Positions 16,806 to 25,026 of a DNA stretch of 64,000 nucleotides are shown one piece after another; position 1 is the first letter of the stretch, and each line of letters opens with the position of its first letter. Under the pieces are notes generated by a model. That model had not been told where the DNA came from. It saw nothing but the letters and a program-made list of their open reading frames with translations, and did no database searches. The DNA is taken from NCBI RefSeq assembly GCF_009848505.1, contig NZ_WWDL01000011.1, positions 62,001 through 126,000 of the forward strand. Direction: 5' to 3'. The translations under genes and the position numbers were made by a program. This stretch comes from Muricoccus harenae (GTDB lineage: Bacteria > Pseudomonadota > Alphaproteobacteria > Acetobacterales > Acetobacteraceae).

Positions 16806-17149
16806 TCGGGCTTGCTCTCGGCATCCTCAAGGCGCTGGCCCGTCAGCGCTTCCCAGCGCAGGGCGAAGACCGCCCACTCGGCCTCTGCCAAGTCGGTGAA
16901 GACGTGGTTGGGGAAGGTTTCGATCGGCAGGCCGCGCTTTCCGGGCATACGGCCCAGCATCCAGCGCCGGTTCGGCTCCAGCACGATCAGCACGTAGCGC
17001 CGCCCTACGCCAGACCAGCGCATGCGGTGCAGCAGCTTCTGCAACTCGTCACTATGCGGCCCGCGCGGCTTGGCGCGGAATTCCTTGACGAGATCGAGGC
17101 GACCAGGATCGACCGGCCAATGCGCCGCCTCGGGATCATTCACCAGCAT
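16802..17149 (-). CDS. N,N-dimethylformamidase-type amidase, small subunit
   Basis: Short 115-residue partner of the amidase large subunit, with which it overlaps by four bases (ATGA). The sequence is basic, with KEFRAKPRGPHSDELQKLLH and the YVLIVLEPNRRWMLGRMPG segment typical of dimethylformamidase small subunits, followed by an acidic FTDLAEAEWAVF helix. Known enzymes need both subunits for activity. It follows the transporter receptor gene by 70 bases in the same direction, so transporter and enzyme are probably one operon. Confidence 0.85.
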   Translation of the reverse strand: MLVNDPEAAHWPVDPGRLDLVKEFRAKPRGPHSDELQKLLHRMRWSGVGRRYVLIVLEPNRRWMLGRMPGKRGLPIETFPNHVFTDLAEAEWAVFALRWEALTGQRLEDAESKPE

Positions 17150-17219
17150 CTATCGGCATTCTCGGAAAATGGGGTCCGCGGAAGGCGGGCCGGGATCACT
17201 CCCGGCCCCGCCGATCGGC

Positions 17220-18281
17220 TCAGCGCGTCAGCCAGGTGACCCAGCGCTCGCGCATTGCGTTGCGGTTCGCCGCGATCCACTCGTAATCCGCGACGATCAG
17301 CTTCTCCCAATTCTCTGGCCAGGAGGCGCGGTAGCGACGCTCCTCCTGCGGCACGAGGTTCGGTGTCTCGCGGTTGTTCGAATCAAAAGATACCTTCCCG
17401 CTGAAGGCGAGATGCTCCTGCGGATTTTGCACGAAGAAGTCGAGGAAGCGCATCGCGTTCTGCGTGTTCGGCCCGCCCTTCAACACCGCCCAGTTGCCTA
17501 CGTCGCGGATCGCCTGGTTCCAGGTGAAGTCGAACTCGCCGCTCTTGGCGAGCGGTACGGATCGGCTGGAATACAGCATGGTCATCACGGCATCACCGCC
17601 ACGCAGGATCTGCATCGAGTTGTCACCGCTTTTCCACCAGGCGGCCACATGCGGCTTGATCGTGTCCAGCTTGCGATAGGCGCGGTCTAGGTCCATCGGG
17701 AACAGCTTGTCCCGCGCCACCCCATCGGCCATCAGGGCGGCCAGCGGCACCCACCACTCGCGGTCGCCGGTATCCGGCAGGGCACGCGGGCCGGGGAAGC
17801 GCTGCATGTCAAAGAAATCCGCCCAGGAGGCGGGGCCGCCATTGGGGAAGGCCTTCTTGCTCCAGCTCAGCGTCATCCCGCCGGCGGTGCGGATGATGCC
17901 GGTGGGGAAGCAGCCGTTCGGCAGGGCATTCGCCGTCATGGCGGGGGTGTTGCAGTCGATCGGCTGCAGGATGTCGGCGTGCTGGATCAGGTCCGGCGGC
18001 GTCGCCGTCACCACGTCGAAGGGGATGTTGCCGCTGCGCTGCCCGGCGCGGGCACGCGCCCATTGGTCCGGCAGCTCGATCGGCACGGAGCGGACGCGGA
18101 TGCCCACCTCCTGCTCGAAGCGCTTGTAGAAATGCTCCTGCAGGCTGCGTTCCATCAGCCCGCCCGTCGCCGCGACGATAACCTCACCCGATCCGCGCTG
18201 CGCCAGAGCGGGGCGCCCGATGGCCAGCGACCCCACGCCCAGCCCGGAGGCCGCGAGGAGGCTTCTCCTGTTCACGCCCAT
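17220..18281 (-). CDS. Periplasmic substrate-binding protein of a polyamine-type ABC transporter
   Basis: PotD/PotF-like family receptor of 353 residues. The ATG at 18281 gives a twin-arginine signal (NRRSLLAASGLGVG...PALAQ) and has GGGAGACAGGGA just before it. The mature protein has the bilobal pattern seen in spermidine/putrescine receptors, including VIVAATGG near the start, PDLIQHADILQPID, and a C-terminal FLDFFVQNPQEH helix. It lies between two permease genes and the amidase genes, all on the same strand. The ligand may be an amide or amine related to the amidase substrate rather than a polyamine; that is inference from the operon. Confidence 0.88.
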   Translation of the reverse strand: MGVNRRSLLAASGLGVGSLAIGRPALAQRGSGEVIVAATGGLMERSLQEHFYKRFEQEVGIRVRSVPIELPDQWARARAGQRSGNIPFDVVTATPPDLIQHADILQPIDCNTPAMTANALPNGCFPTGIIRTAGGMTLSWSKKAFPNGGPASWADFFDMQRFPGPRALPDTGDREWWVPLAALMADGVARDKLFPMDLDRAYRKLDTIKPHVAAWWKSGDNSMQILRGGDAVMTMLYSSRSVPLAKSGEFDFTWNQAIRDVGNWAVLKGGPNTQNAMRFLDFFVQNPQEHLAFSGKVSFDSNNRETPNLVPQEERRYRASWPENWEKLIVADYEWIAANRNAMRERWVTWLTR

Positions 18282-18312
18282 TCCCTGTCTCCCTGGATCG
18301 TCGTTGGATGCA

Positions 18313-19146
18313 TCACGGCTCAACACCCTGCCTGGCCGCCGCCCGCGCTCGCCGCTCCATGCCGCGCTTGAGCGCATAGCCCAGGAGCAGCGCCGCGATG
18401 GTCAACAGGGTCAGCATGGTGGCCACGGCGGCGAGGGTGGGCGAGATGTTGTAGTCGATGTCCTCAAACATCTTGCGCGGCAGTGTCTTGCGGTCGAGGT
18501 CGGAGATGAAGAAGGACACCACCGCCTCGTCGAAGGAAATCACGAAGGCGAAAAGCGCGGCGGAGACCAGGCCGGGGGCGATCAGCGGCAGCGTGACGTA
18601 GCGGAACACCCGGAAGCCCCCGGCCCCGCAGGATAGCGCCGCCCGCTCCAGCTCCGCATCGAAGCGGTAGAGCGCGGCAAGGACGGTGAACACCACGAAG
18701 GGCAGCGCCAGCACCGTATGAGCCATGGCGAAGCCCAGCAGCGTCCCGGTCAGTCGCAACTGCTCGAACACCAGGAACATGGCCACCGCCAGCGCGATAT
18801 GCGGCACGATTACTGGCCCAATCACCAGCAGCTCGACCAGCCCCTTTCCCGGCAGCCGCCCGCGCACCAGGGCAAGGGAGAGCATGGTGCCGATCACCGT
18901 GGCGCAGACGGCGGAGATCACCCCCGCCTCCGCACTGAACAGGGTGGCGCGCACCCATTCGGCATCCTGGAAGTACTCGGCATACCAGCGCATCGAGAAT
19001 CCCTTGGGTGGGAAGCTCAGCAGCCGCTCCGGCCCCACCGACATGGGCGCGATGATCAGCGTCGGCAGTAGCAGGAACACGGTCACGGCATAGGCGGCGG
19101 CATTCACCGCCATCCGCCCGGCGCGGTTGCCCCGCGCCGCGCTCAT
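18313..19146 (-). CDS. ABC transporter permease, PotC type
   Basis: Inner-membrane permease of 277 residues with six predicted membrane helices and the ATPase-contacting loop ELERAALSCGAGGFRVFRYVTLPLIAPG. The start overlaps the stop of the preceding permease by ATGA, so both should be made in equal amounts. It partners the PotB-like permease, the PotA-like ATPase upstream and the receptor downstream to form a complete importer. Confidence 0.92.
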   Translation of the reverse strand: MSAARGNRAGRMAVNAAAYAVTVFLLLPTLIIAPMSVGPERLLSFPPKGFSMRWYAEYFQDAEWVRATLFSAEAGVISAVCATVIGTMLSLALVRGRLPGKGLVELLVIGPVIVPHIALAVAMFLVFEQLRLTGTLLGFAMAHTVLALPFVVFTVLAALYRFDAELERAALSCGAGGFRVFRYVTLPLIAPGLVSAALFAFVISFDEAVVSFFISDLDRKTLPRKMFEDIDYNISPTLAAVATMLTLLTIAALLLGYALKRGMERRARAAARQGVEP

Positions 19147-20012
19147 GCGGACCCCACGAAGCGGTCCAGTCGCACGGCGCGCTTGAAGACCAGCGTCAGC
19201 GCCAGGACGAAGATCAGCAGGATGCCTACCAGGGCCCCGGCGAAGGGCCAGTCCAGCATCTCTCGCACCTGTTGGGAAACCAGCGTCGCGATCATCATCT
19301 GCTGCGGCCCGCCGATCAGCGCCGGCGTCACGAAGAAGCCCAGCGCCAGCAGGAAGACCATCAGGCAGCCCGAGGTGACGCCCGGCAAGGCCAGGGGCCA
19401 GATCACCTCGCGGAAGCTGCCCCAGGCGGAGGCGCCGAGCATCTGCGCGGCCCGCACGTAATCCTCGGGGATGCCCTTCAGCGCCGAGTAGATCGGCAGC
19501 ACCATGAAGGGCAGCAGCACATGCGCCATGGCGAGCACCACCGCACCCTCGGTGTAGAGCAGGCGCATCGGCGCATCGATCACCCCCGCCTCCTGCAGCA
19601 GCTGGTTCAACACGCCATTGCGCTGCAGCAGCACCATCCAGGCATAGGTGCGCACCAGCACCGAGGTCCAAAGAGGAAGCAGCACCGCCGCCGCCAGCAG
19701 GGCGAGCCCTAACCCGCGGCTGCGCGACATCACCCAGGCCAGCGGCCAGGCGAGGATCAGCGCTGCCACGGTGACAAGGACCGCCACCCTCAGCGTGCGC
19801 AGCATCACCCGCAGATAGACCGGCTCGCCAAAGGCGCGGGCGTAATGCTCCACCGTGGGTGCCGGCACGAACAGGCTTTCATGCAGCAACGTGGCCAGCG
19901 GCAGCAGGAACACGACCGCGATCAGCAGCAGGAAGGGCGCGGCCAGCAACAGGCTCGCCGCCGGGCTGTAGTTCCGGCCACCCAACAGGAAGCGCGGGGG
20001 ACGCCGGCTCAT
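19143..20012 (-). CDS. ABC transporter permease, PotB type
   Basis: Inner-membrane permease of 289 residues. It has an N-terminal basic segment, six hydrophobic helices and the conserved cytoplasmic loop RAAQMLGASAWGSFREVIW. Its start overlaps the stop of the ATPase gene by four bases and its stop overlaps the start of the next permease, so three transporter genes are translationally coupled. The family handles polyamines and related small cations or organic compounds. Confidence 0.92.
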   Translation of the reverse strand: MSRRPPRFLLGGRNYSPAASLLLAAPFLLLIAVVFLLPLATLLHESLFVPAPTVEHYARAFGEPVYLRVMLRTLRVAVLVTVAALILAWPLAWVMSRSRGLGLALLAAAVLLPLWTSVLVRTYAWMVLLQRNGVLNQLLQEAGVIDAPMRLLYTEGAVVLAMAHVLLPFMVLPIYSALKGIPEDYVRAAQMLGASAWGSFREVIWPLALPGVTSGCLMVFLLALGFFVTPALIGGPQQMMIATLVSQQVREMLDWPFAGALVGILLIFVLALTLVFKRAVRLDRFVGSA

Positions 20013-21106
20013 GATGCGGCCACGAAGGCACGGGCATCGGCCGGCTGCCAGCTGAGGCGGACCGGCTCGCCTTCGCGCGGCTCATGCAGGCCGGCGCCCG
20101 CAGGAATCCGCGCGCGCAGCGACTGCCCGCCCTCGCCCTCCAGCAGCAGCGTGGTCGCGTTTCCGGCATAGATCGCCTCGCTCACCCGGGCCGCCATCCC
20201 CTCGGCGCCGACAGGCCCGACGCGAAGCCGCTCCGGCCGCAGTGCCACCCGGATCCGCCCGCCGGCGGGCAGGGCCTGGGCCGCGACCGCCTGCATCCGC
20301 CCGCCGCCATCCAGCGCGACGGAAACCGCCTCGCCGGGCATGGCCGCAGCGTGCAGCGTGCCTTCGCAGAAATTCGTCTCGCCGATGAAGCCGGCGACGA
20401 AGCCAGTCTCCGGCGCTTCATAGAGCGCCCGCGGGGCCCCAAGCTGCTGCAGCCGCCCCTGGTCCAGCACCGCCACCCGGTCCGCCATGGTTAGCGCCTC
20501 GGTCTGGTCATGGGTGACGAAGATGACGGTGATGCCGATCTCACGCTGCAGATGCTTGATCTCGATCTGCATCTCCTCGCGCAGGTTCTTGTCCAGCGCG
20601 GAGAGGGGCTCGTCCATCAGCAGCACGCGCGGCTGATAGACAATGGCGCGCGCGATCGCCACGCGCTGCTGCTGCCCACCTGAAAGCTGCGCCGGCCGCC
20701 GCTCCCCCATCTGTCCCAGCCGCACTGTGTGCAGGGCCGCACGCGCACGCTCCTCCCGCTCCGCGCGGCCGACGCCACGCATCTTCAGCGGAAAGGCGAT
20801 GTTCTCGAGCACGCTCATGTGCGGGAAGAGCGTATATTTCTGGAAGACCATCCCCAGATTCCGCTTGTTCGGCGGCGACCAGGTCACGTCTTCCCCGCCG
20901 ATCAGGACCTGTCCTTCATCCGGGTATTCGAATCCGGCGATGGACATCAGGATGGTGGTCTTGCCGGATCCCGAGGGGCCGAGCAACGCCAGGAACTCGC
21001 CGGAGCTGACCTCCAGCGACACATGGTCCACGGCGTACAAGGGGCCATACCGCTTCACCAGCCCCCGCAACTCAACACGGCCCTGCACCCCGTCCTGCAA
21101 TCCCAT
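20009..21106 (-). CDS. ABC transporter ATP-binding protein, PotA type
   Basis: Energises the importer. Walker A is GPSGSGKTT, the signature is LSGGQQQR, Walker B is VLLMDEPLSALD and the switch histidine is in FVTHDQTEA. A C-terminal TOBE domain (about 265-365) is present. The 365-residue length fits PotA. The frame opens at 21133, but the ATG at 21106 has GAGGGAG just ahead and starts a normal N-terminus. It is the first gene of the transporter-amidase operon and is divergent from a shikimate dehydrogenase-like gene. Confidence 0.93.
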   Translation of the reverse strand: MGLQDGVQGRVELRGLVKRYGPLYAVDHVSLEVSSGEFLALLGPSGSGKTTILMSIAGFEYPDEGQVLIGGEDVTWSPPNKRNLGMVFQKYTLFPHMSVLENIAFPLKMRGVGRAEREERARAALHTVRLGQMGERRPAQLSGGQQQRVAIARAIVYQPRVLLMDEPLSALDKNLREEMQIEIKHLQREIGITVIFVTHDQTEALTMADRVAVLDQGRLQQLGAPRALYEAPETGFVAGFIGETNFCEGTLHAAAMPGEAVSVALDGGGRMQAVAAQALPAGGRIRVALRPERLRVGPVGAEGMAARVSEAIYAGNATTLLLEGEGGQSLRARIPAGAGLHEPREGEPVRLSWQPADARAFVAAS

Positions 21107-21140
21107 CCGGCTCCCTCGGCACCACCCGCACATAGCCTAT

Positions 21141-21152
21141 TTGATATATCGA
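21141..21152. promoter_or_regulatory. AT-rich imperfect 12-bp palindrome in a divergent promoter region
   Basis: TTGATATATCGA (one mismatched pair) lies within the only AT-rich stretch between the ABC transporter operon (minus) and the shikimate dehydrogenase-like gene (plus). It is placed where a shared operator or promoter element would be expected. No regulator gene is adjacent, so the assignment is weak. Confidence 0.3.
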
Positions 21153-21248
21153 CTTCATCGCAAGCCGGTTCCAAATTCGCGGCCGGCGGGAGGGCGCGGC
21201 GGACCTCTCCCGGTGAGACGCCGTTACCCAGCCCTGAAGGAACCACCC

Positions 21249-22058
21249 ATGGCCACCGACCCCATCCTGAAGCGCGTGACAGGCCGGACCAAGGTTATGT
21301 TCATCCTCGGTGATCCGGTGGCGCATATCATCGGCACCGCCATCCTCAACGAGGACTTCTTCCGGCACGGCGTGGACGCCACCGTTTCACCACTGCATGT
21401 CGCGCCGGCGGATCTCGGCACAGTGCTCGGGGCCATCCGCGCCATGCGCAACGTTGCCGGCTTCGGCGTGACCATCCCCCACAAGATCGAGGTGATCCGG
21501 CACCTGGACGGCACCACGCCGCGCGCCACCGGGATCGGCGCCGTCAACTTCGTGCGTCGCAACCCGGACGGTACTCTGCTCGGTGACAATGTGGACGGCA
21601 TCGGCTTCGTCGCCGGCCTTTCCCGCAACGAAGTGGAGGTGGCGGGGCGGCGCGTGCTCCAGATCGGCGCTGGCGGCGCGGGGCGCGCCATCGCCTTCGC
21701 CCTGGCGGAGGCCGGTGCATCCCACATCGCCTTCGCCAACCGCACGGCCGGAAAGGCCCGCGCCCTGGCAGAGGCCGTCACCGCGGCTTATCCGGGATGC
21801 GGCACATCCCTTTCCGCTCCTGACACCGCGGGCTTCGACTTGGTGGTCAACACCACCTCCGTCGGCATGCAGGAAGGCGACGCCCTGCCCGCCGACCTGT
21901 CCCGCCTCGGCGCCAGCGCCGTGGTGGCCGATGTCATCATGGCGCCCGAGACGACGCCGCTTCTCGCCGAGGCAGCGCGCCGCGGCTGCCACATCATCCG
22001 CGGCAAGGAGATGCTGCTGGACCAGCCGCGCCTGGTGCGGGAGTTCCTGTCGCTCTGA
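21249..22058 (+). CDS. Shikimate dehydrogenase-family NADP oxidoreductase, probably not acting on shikimate
   Basis: The 269-residue protein has the AroE fold: an N-terminal substrate domain and a C-terminal Rossmann domain with GAGGAGRA, NRT and a VNTTSVGM segment. The catalytic Lys in VTIPHK and Asp in GDNVDG are present. The shikimate-carboxylate motif HSxSP of true AroE is replaced by HIIGT, so both binding serines are missing and the substrate is likely a different hydroxy acid or polyol. The ATG at 21249 is preceded by GAAGGAACC; the longer open frame upstream runs antisense to the ATPase gene. A second member with the same loss lies at 40431-41261. Confidence 0.85.
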   Translation: MATDPILKRVTGRTKVMFILGDPVAHIIGTAILNEDFFRHGVDATVSPLHVAPADLGTVLGAIRAMRNVAGFGVTIPHKIEVIRHLDGTTPRATGIGAVNFVRRNPDGTLLGDNVDGIGFVAGLSRNEVEVAGRRVLQIGAGGAGRAIAFALAEAGASHIAFANRTAGKARALAEAVTAAYPGCGTSLSAPDTAGFDLVVNTTSVGMQEGDALPADLSRLGASAVVADVIMAPETTPLLAEAARRGCHIIRGKEMLLDQPRLVREFLSL

Positions 22059-22103
22059 TGCGAGGCGAGCCTGTCAGCTTTGCAAGGCAGCCGGCGCGCA
22101 TCC

Positions 22104-22133
22104 CGCCCGCGCCGGTCATCCCGGCGGCGGGCG
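22104..22133. terminator. Hairpin between convergent genes
   Basis: CGCCCGC-GCCGG and CCGGC-GGCGGGCG form a strong stem with a one-base bulge around a TCATC loop. It lies between the convergent shikimate dehydrogenase-like and TctC genes. There is no T-tract. Confidence 0.5.
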
Positions 22134-22156
22134 AGTGCAAACGCCTGTAGGCGGCC

Positions 22157-23146
22157 CTATTGCGGATTGGACCGGTAGCCTGAGCGCTGCAGCAGCCCCT
22201 CCCAACGCTCGATCTCGGCGCTGACGAAGCGCTCGCATTCCTCCGGCGTCATTTGCGGAATGCGGTCCGTGCCGAGTTCGGTGAAACGCGCGCGCAGGCC
22301 AGGATCCGCGAGGGCGCGGGTGACCGATTGGTACACGGCCTGCCGCAGCGCGGGTGGCGTGGCGGAGGGAATCATCATCCCCATCCAAATGCTCATATCG
22401 GCGTCCACCCCGGCCTCGCGCAGAGTCGGCAGTTCCGGCGCCGAGGGGCTGCGCTGCGCCGTCGTCACGGCCAGCGCCCGCGCCTGGCCGCCACGCGTGG
22501 TGCTGAGCGAGGTGGAGCTGGCATCGAACAGCATGGCGATGCGCCCGGCCGCAAGGTCGAGCGTCGCCGGCGCGCCACCGCGATAGGGGATTTCGTTCAT
22601 CTTCAGGCCTGAGGCATGAAGGAACATCAGTGCGGTCAGGCCGTTTGTGCCGCCGGTGCCGGTGCTCCCGTAATCGTAGCGACCAGGATTCGCCCGCACG
22701 AGTGAGACGAATTCCTGCAGGCTCTTCGCCGGGAAGTTGTTCGCCGCCATCATGATCATCGGCGCCTCGGACACGATGGCGACCGGCGACAGCGCCTGCC
22801 GGATATCCAGCGAGGGGTTCGGCGCGATCAGGCGCAGCACGGAATGGCCGGTATTGGTGAACAGGATGGTGTGGCCATCCGGCGCGGAGCGGGCCACGGC
22901 CTCCGCGCCCACCATGCCGCCCGCTCCAGCCCGGTTCTCCACCAGGACGGTCTGCGGCATCTGTGCCGTCATGGTCGCGGCGAGCACCCGCGCGACCACA
23001 TCCGTCCCGCCGCCAGGCGCGTAGGGCACGATGATGCGGACGGGGCGTTCCGGGAAGGATTGCGCCGCCGCCGGCCCGGCCAGCGCCCCGGTCAGCGCCA
23101 CGGCCAATGCCGCGCCGAACGGGCGCCGCCTGATTGCCTTTGCCAT
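22157..23146 (-). CDS. TctC/Bug-type substrate-binding protein
   Basis: Periplasmic receptor of 329 residues with a Sec-type signal (MAKAIRRRPFGAALAVALTG...AAAQ), then FPERPVRIIVPYAPGGG, VENRAGAGG, PDGHTILFT and IPYRGGAPAT. The ATG at 23146 has GGGAGGAAAAG upstream. It is the last gene of the minus-strand unit that begins at 27148 with a Gfo/Idh/MocA dehydrogenase, so its ligand is probably the substrate of the split transketolase and the dehydrogenases. No TctA/TctB membrane partner is encoded nearby. Confidence 0.92.
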   Translation of the reverse strand: MAKAIRRRPFGAALAVALTGALAGPAAAQSFPERPVRIIVPYAPGGGTDVVARVLAATMTAQMPQTVLVENRAGAGGMVGAEAVARSAPDGHTILFTNTGHSVLRLIAPNPSLDIRQALSPVAIVSEAPMIMMAANNFPAKSLQEFVSLVRANPGRYDYGSTGTGGTNGLTALMFLHASGLKMNEIPYRGGAPATLDLAAGRIAMLFDASSTSLSTTRGGQARALAVTTAQRSPSAPELPTLREAGVDADMSIWMGMMIPSATPPALRQAVYQSVTRALADPGLRARFTELGTDRIPQMTPEECERFVSAEIERWEGLLQRSGYRSNPQ

Positions 23147-23181
23147 CTTTCTTTTCCTCCCTCGCACGCTTGGCCTGTCGC

Positions 23182-24183
23182 TCAGGGCACCGGAGACATC
23201 CCCCGGTTCCTGGCGGACAGGGTGGCGAAGCGTCCTGCGATGGCGCCCGCCGAAAGCCCGTATTTGTCGAAGAGGAAGGGCGCTCCAGCACCTTCCGCGA
23301 AGACGTCCTCCACGCCCAGCCGCCCGAAGGGGAGCGCGTGGCCCGATTCCGCGATCACCTCCGCGACGGCCGAGCCGAGGCCGCCGACCACGGAGTGGTT
23401 CTCGGCGACCAGCATCGGCTTGCCCTCGCCGGCAAGCTCCGCCACCAGCGCAACGTCCAGTGGCTTGATGGTGGGTAGGTTGACCAGCCCGGCCTCGATG
23501 CCCTGCTCTGCCAGCATCTCCATCGCCTCCAGCGCCAGCGTCACCATCACCCCGCTCGCCAGAATCCAGCCATCCCGGCCGCGCCGCACCACCTGGCCCT
23601 TGCCGATGGGCGGGCATGTCTCCGCGGTGAACAGCAGCGGCAGGTCGCCGCGCTTGATCCGCATGTAGGCTGGCCCGTCATGCGCCACGAGGGCTGCCAG
23701 CATCGGCGCGACATGCGTGGCGCAGGCCGGCTCCATCACCACCATGCCCGGCAGCGCGCGCATCATCGCCACGTCGTCCGTTGCCTGATGCGTCGGCCCG
23801 CCGGGCGAGGTAAGGCCGGGCATGAAGCCCACCAGCTTCACATTGGCACGCGGATAGGCGATCTGCAGCGTCACCTGGTCGAAGGACCGGCGGGAGGCAA
23901 AGACGCCGAAGGTGTTGACGAAGGGAATGTCCCCCGTGCGCGCCATGCCAGAGGCGACGCACATCAGGTTGGCCTCCGCCACACCCAGGTTAAAGAAGCG
24001 ATCCGGCAGGCGGTCCCGGAACAGGTCGGTCTCGGTGGGTCCGGTCAGGTCGGCGCCGAGGCAGACGATGCGCGGATCGGCCTCCGCCAGCGCCAGCAGC
24101 GCGCGGCCATAGGCCTTGCTCGCTATGGGCGTGCTCTCGCGCCAGACGGCACCGGATTTCGCGATGGTGACGGGTGCGCGCAT
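23182..24183 (-). CDS. Split transketolase, C-terminal subunit
   Basis: Pyrimidine-binding and C-terminal domains of a two-gene transketolase. Glu70 in NLGVAEANL is the glutamate that activates thiamine diphosphate. The segment GLTSPGGPTHQATDDVAMMRALPG is typical of the family (shown in full only to mark the His-containing loop). The 333-residue length is normal for such half-proteins. The start lies three bases after the stop of the N-terminal half, so the two are co-translated. Split transketolases usually act in catabolic routes for unusual sugars rather than in the pentose phosphate cycle; the neighbouring dehydrogenases fit that. Confidence 0.9.
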   Translation of the reverse strand: MRAPVTIAKSGAVWRESTPIASKAYGRALLALAEADPRIVCLGADLTGPTETDLFRDRLPDRFFNLGVAEANLMCVASGMARTGDIPFVNTFGVFASRRSFDQVTLQIAYPRANVKLVGFMPGLTSPGGPTHQATDDVAMMRALPGMVVMEPACATHVAPMLAALVAHDGPAYMRIKRGDLPLLFTAETCPPIGKGQVVRRGRDGWILASGVMVTLALEAMEMLAEQGIEAGLVNLPTIKPLDVALVAELAGEGKPMLVAENHSVVGGLGSAVAEVIAESGHALPFGRLGVEDVFAEGAGAPFLFDKYGLSAGAIAGRFATLSARNRGMSPVP

Positions 24184-24186
24184 GAC

Positions 24187-25026
24187 TCAGCCCTCCAGCT
24201 CGGCCAGGGCCTGCGCGGCCAGTTCGGGCGGCAGCTTGGCGAAATGACTCTTGCGCCCTTCCAGCGCCGAGACGCCGCGCCCCGGCCGCGTATCGGCCAC
24301 CAGCACGGTGGGACCTGCGCCATGGGCCCGGGCGGATACGAAAGCCGCGAGCAGGGCATCCAGGTCATGTCCATCCAGCGCGATGGTGTTCCAGCCGAAG
24401 GCGCGCCACTTGGCTGCGATGTCGCCCATGTTCATTACGCTGGTTGTCGCGCCATCCACCTGCATGTCGTTGACATCGACGATGGCGCAGAGATTGGACA
24501 GGCCGAAGTTCACCGCCGACATCGCGGCCTCCCAGGTGGAACCCTCCTGCATCTCGCCATCGCCAATCAGCACATAGACGCGGCTGGCGCTGCCGTGCCT
24601 GCGAAGCGAAAGCCCCATTCCGACGCCCACCGATAGCCCCATGCCGAGCGAGCCGCAGGTCGCCTCCACCCCCGGCAGGCGCTCGGAGGCGATGATCTCC
24701 ATCGGGCTGCCGTCGGTGCCGTATTGCGCCAGCTCCTGCACCGGCATCACGCCGCGCTCAGCCAGTGCGGCGAAGAGGCCGACGCCGTAATGTGCCGGGG
24801 AGAGGATGAAGCGGTCGCGTCCCTCCCAGCCCGGATCATCCGGGTCATAGGCCATCTCATGGAAGTACAGTGCGGCAAGGATGTCGGCCGCGCCGAGGCC
24901 CTGGCCCGCATAGCCCTCCCCGATGGGCGCGACCATGCGCACGACATGGCGGCGCAGGCGGCGCGCCTTTTCGGCCAGGGCGGTGGCGTCGAGCGCAAGG
25001 CGGTGCGGGCTGGGAGCGCGGCTCAT
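24187..25026 (-). CDS. Split transketolase, N-terminal (thiamine diphosphate-binding) subunit
   Basis: Diphosphate-binding half of the transketolase pair, 279 residues. The cofactor motif GDGEMQEG at 155-162 with Asn186 about 25 residues on is intact, as are SPAHYGVGL and the GSLGMGLSVGVGMG loop. Its start overlaps the stop of the GldA-like gene by ATGA, and the C-terminal half follows immediately. Together they should transfer two-carbon ketol units between a ketose and an aldose or aldehyde acceptor. Donor and acceptor are unknown. Confidence 0.9.
   Translation of the reverse strand: MSRAPSPHRLALDATALAEKARRLRRHVVRMVAPIGEGYAGQGLGAADILAALYFHEMAYDPDDPGWEGRDRFILSPAHYGVGLFAALAERGVMPVQELAQYGTDGSPMEIIASERLPGVEATCGSLGMGLSVGVGMGLSLRRHGSASRVYVLIGDGEMQEGSTWEAAMSAVNFGLSNLCAIVDVNDMQVDGATTSVMNMGDIAAKWRAFGWNTIALDGHDLDALLAAFVSARAHGAGPTVLVADTRPGRGVSALEGRKSHFAKLPPELAAQALAELEG

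Noticed and set aside
21141-21152. Possible fifth copy of the shared AAGTGTCGACA operator in the 21107-21248 divergent region
   Set aside because: The nearby GAAGTCGATA resembles the element only loosely; the ABC-amidase operon and the first AroE-like gene are therefore not included in the proposed regulon.
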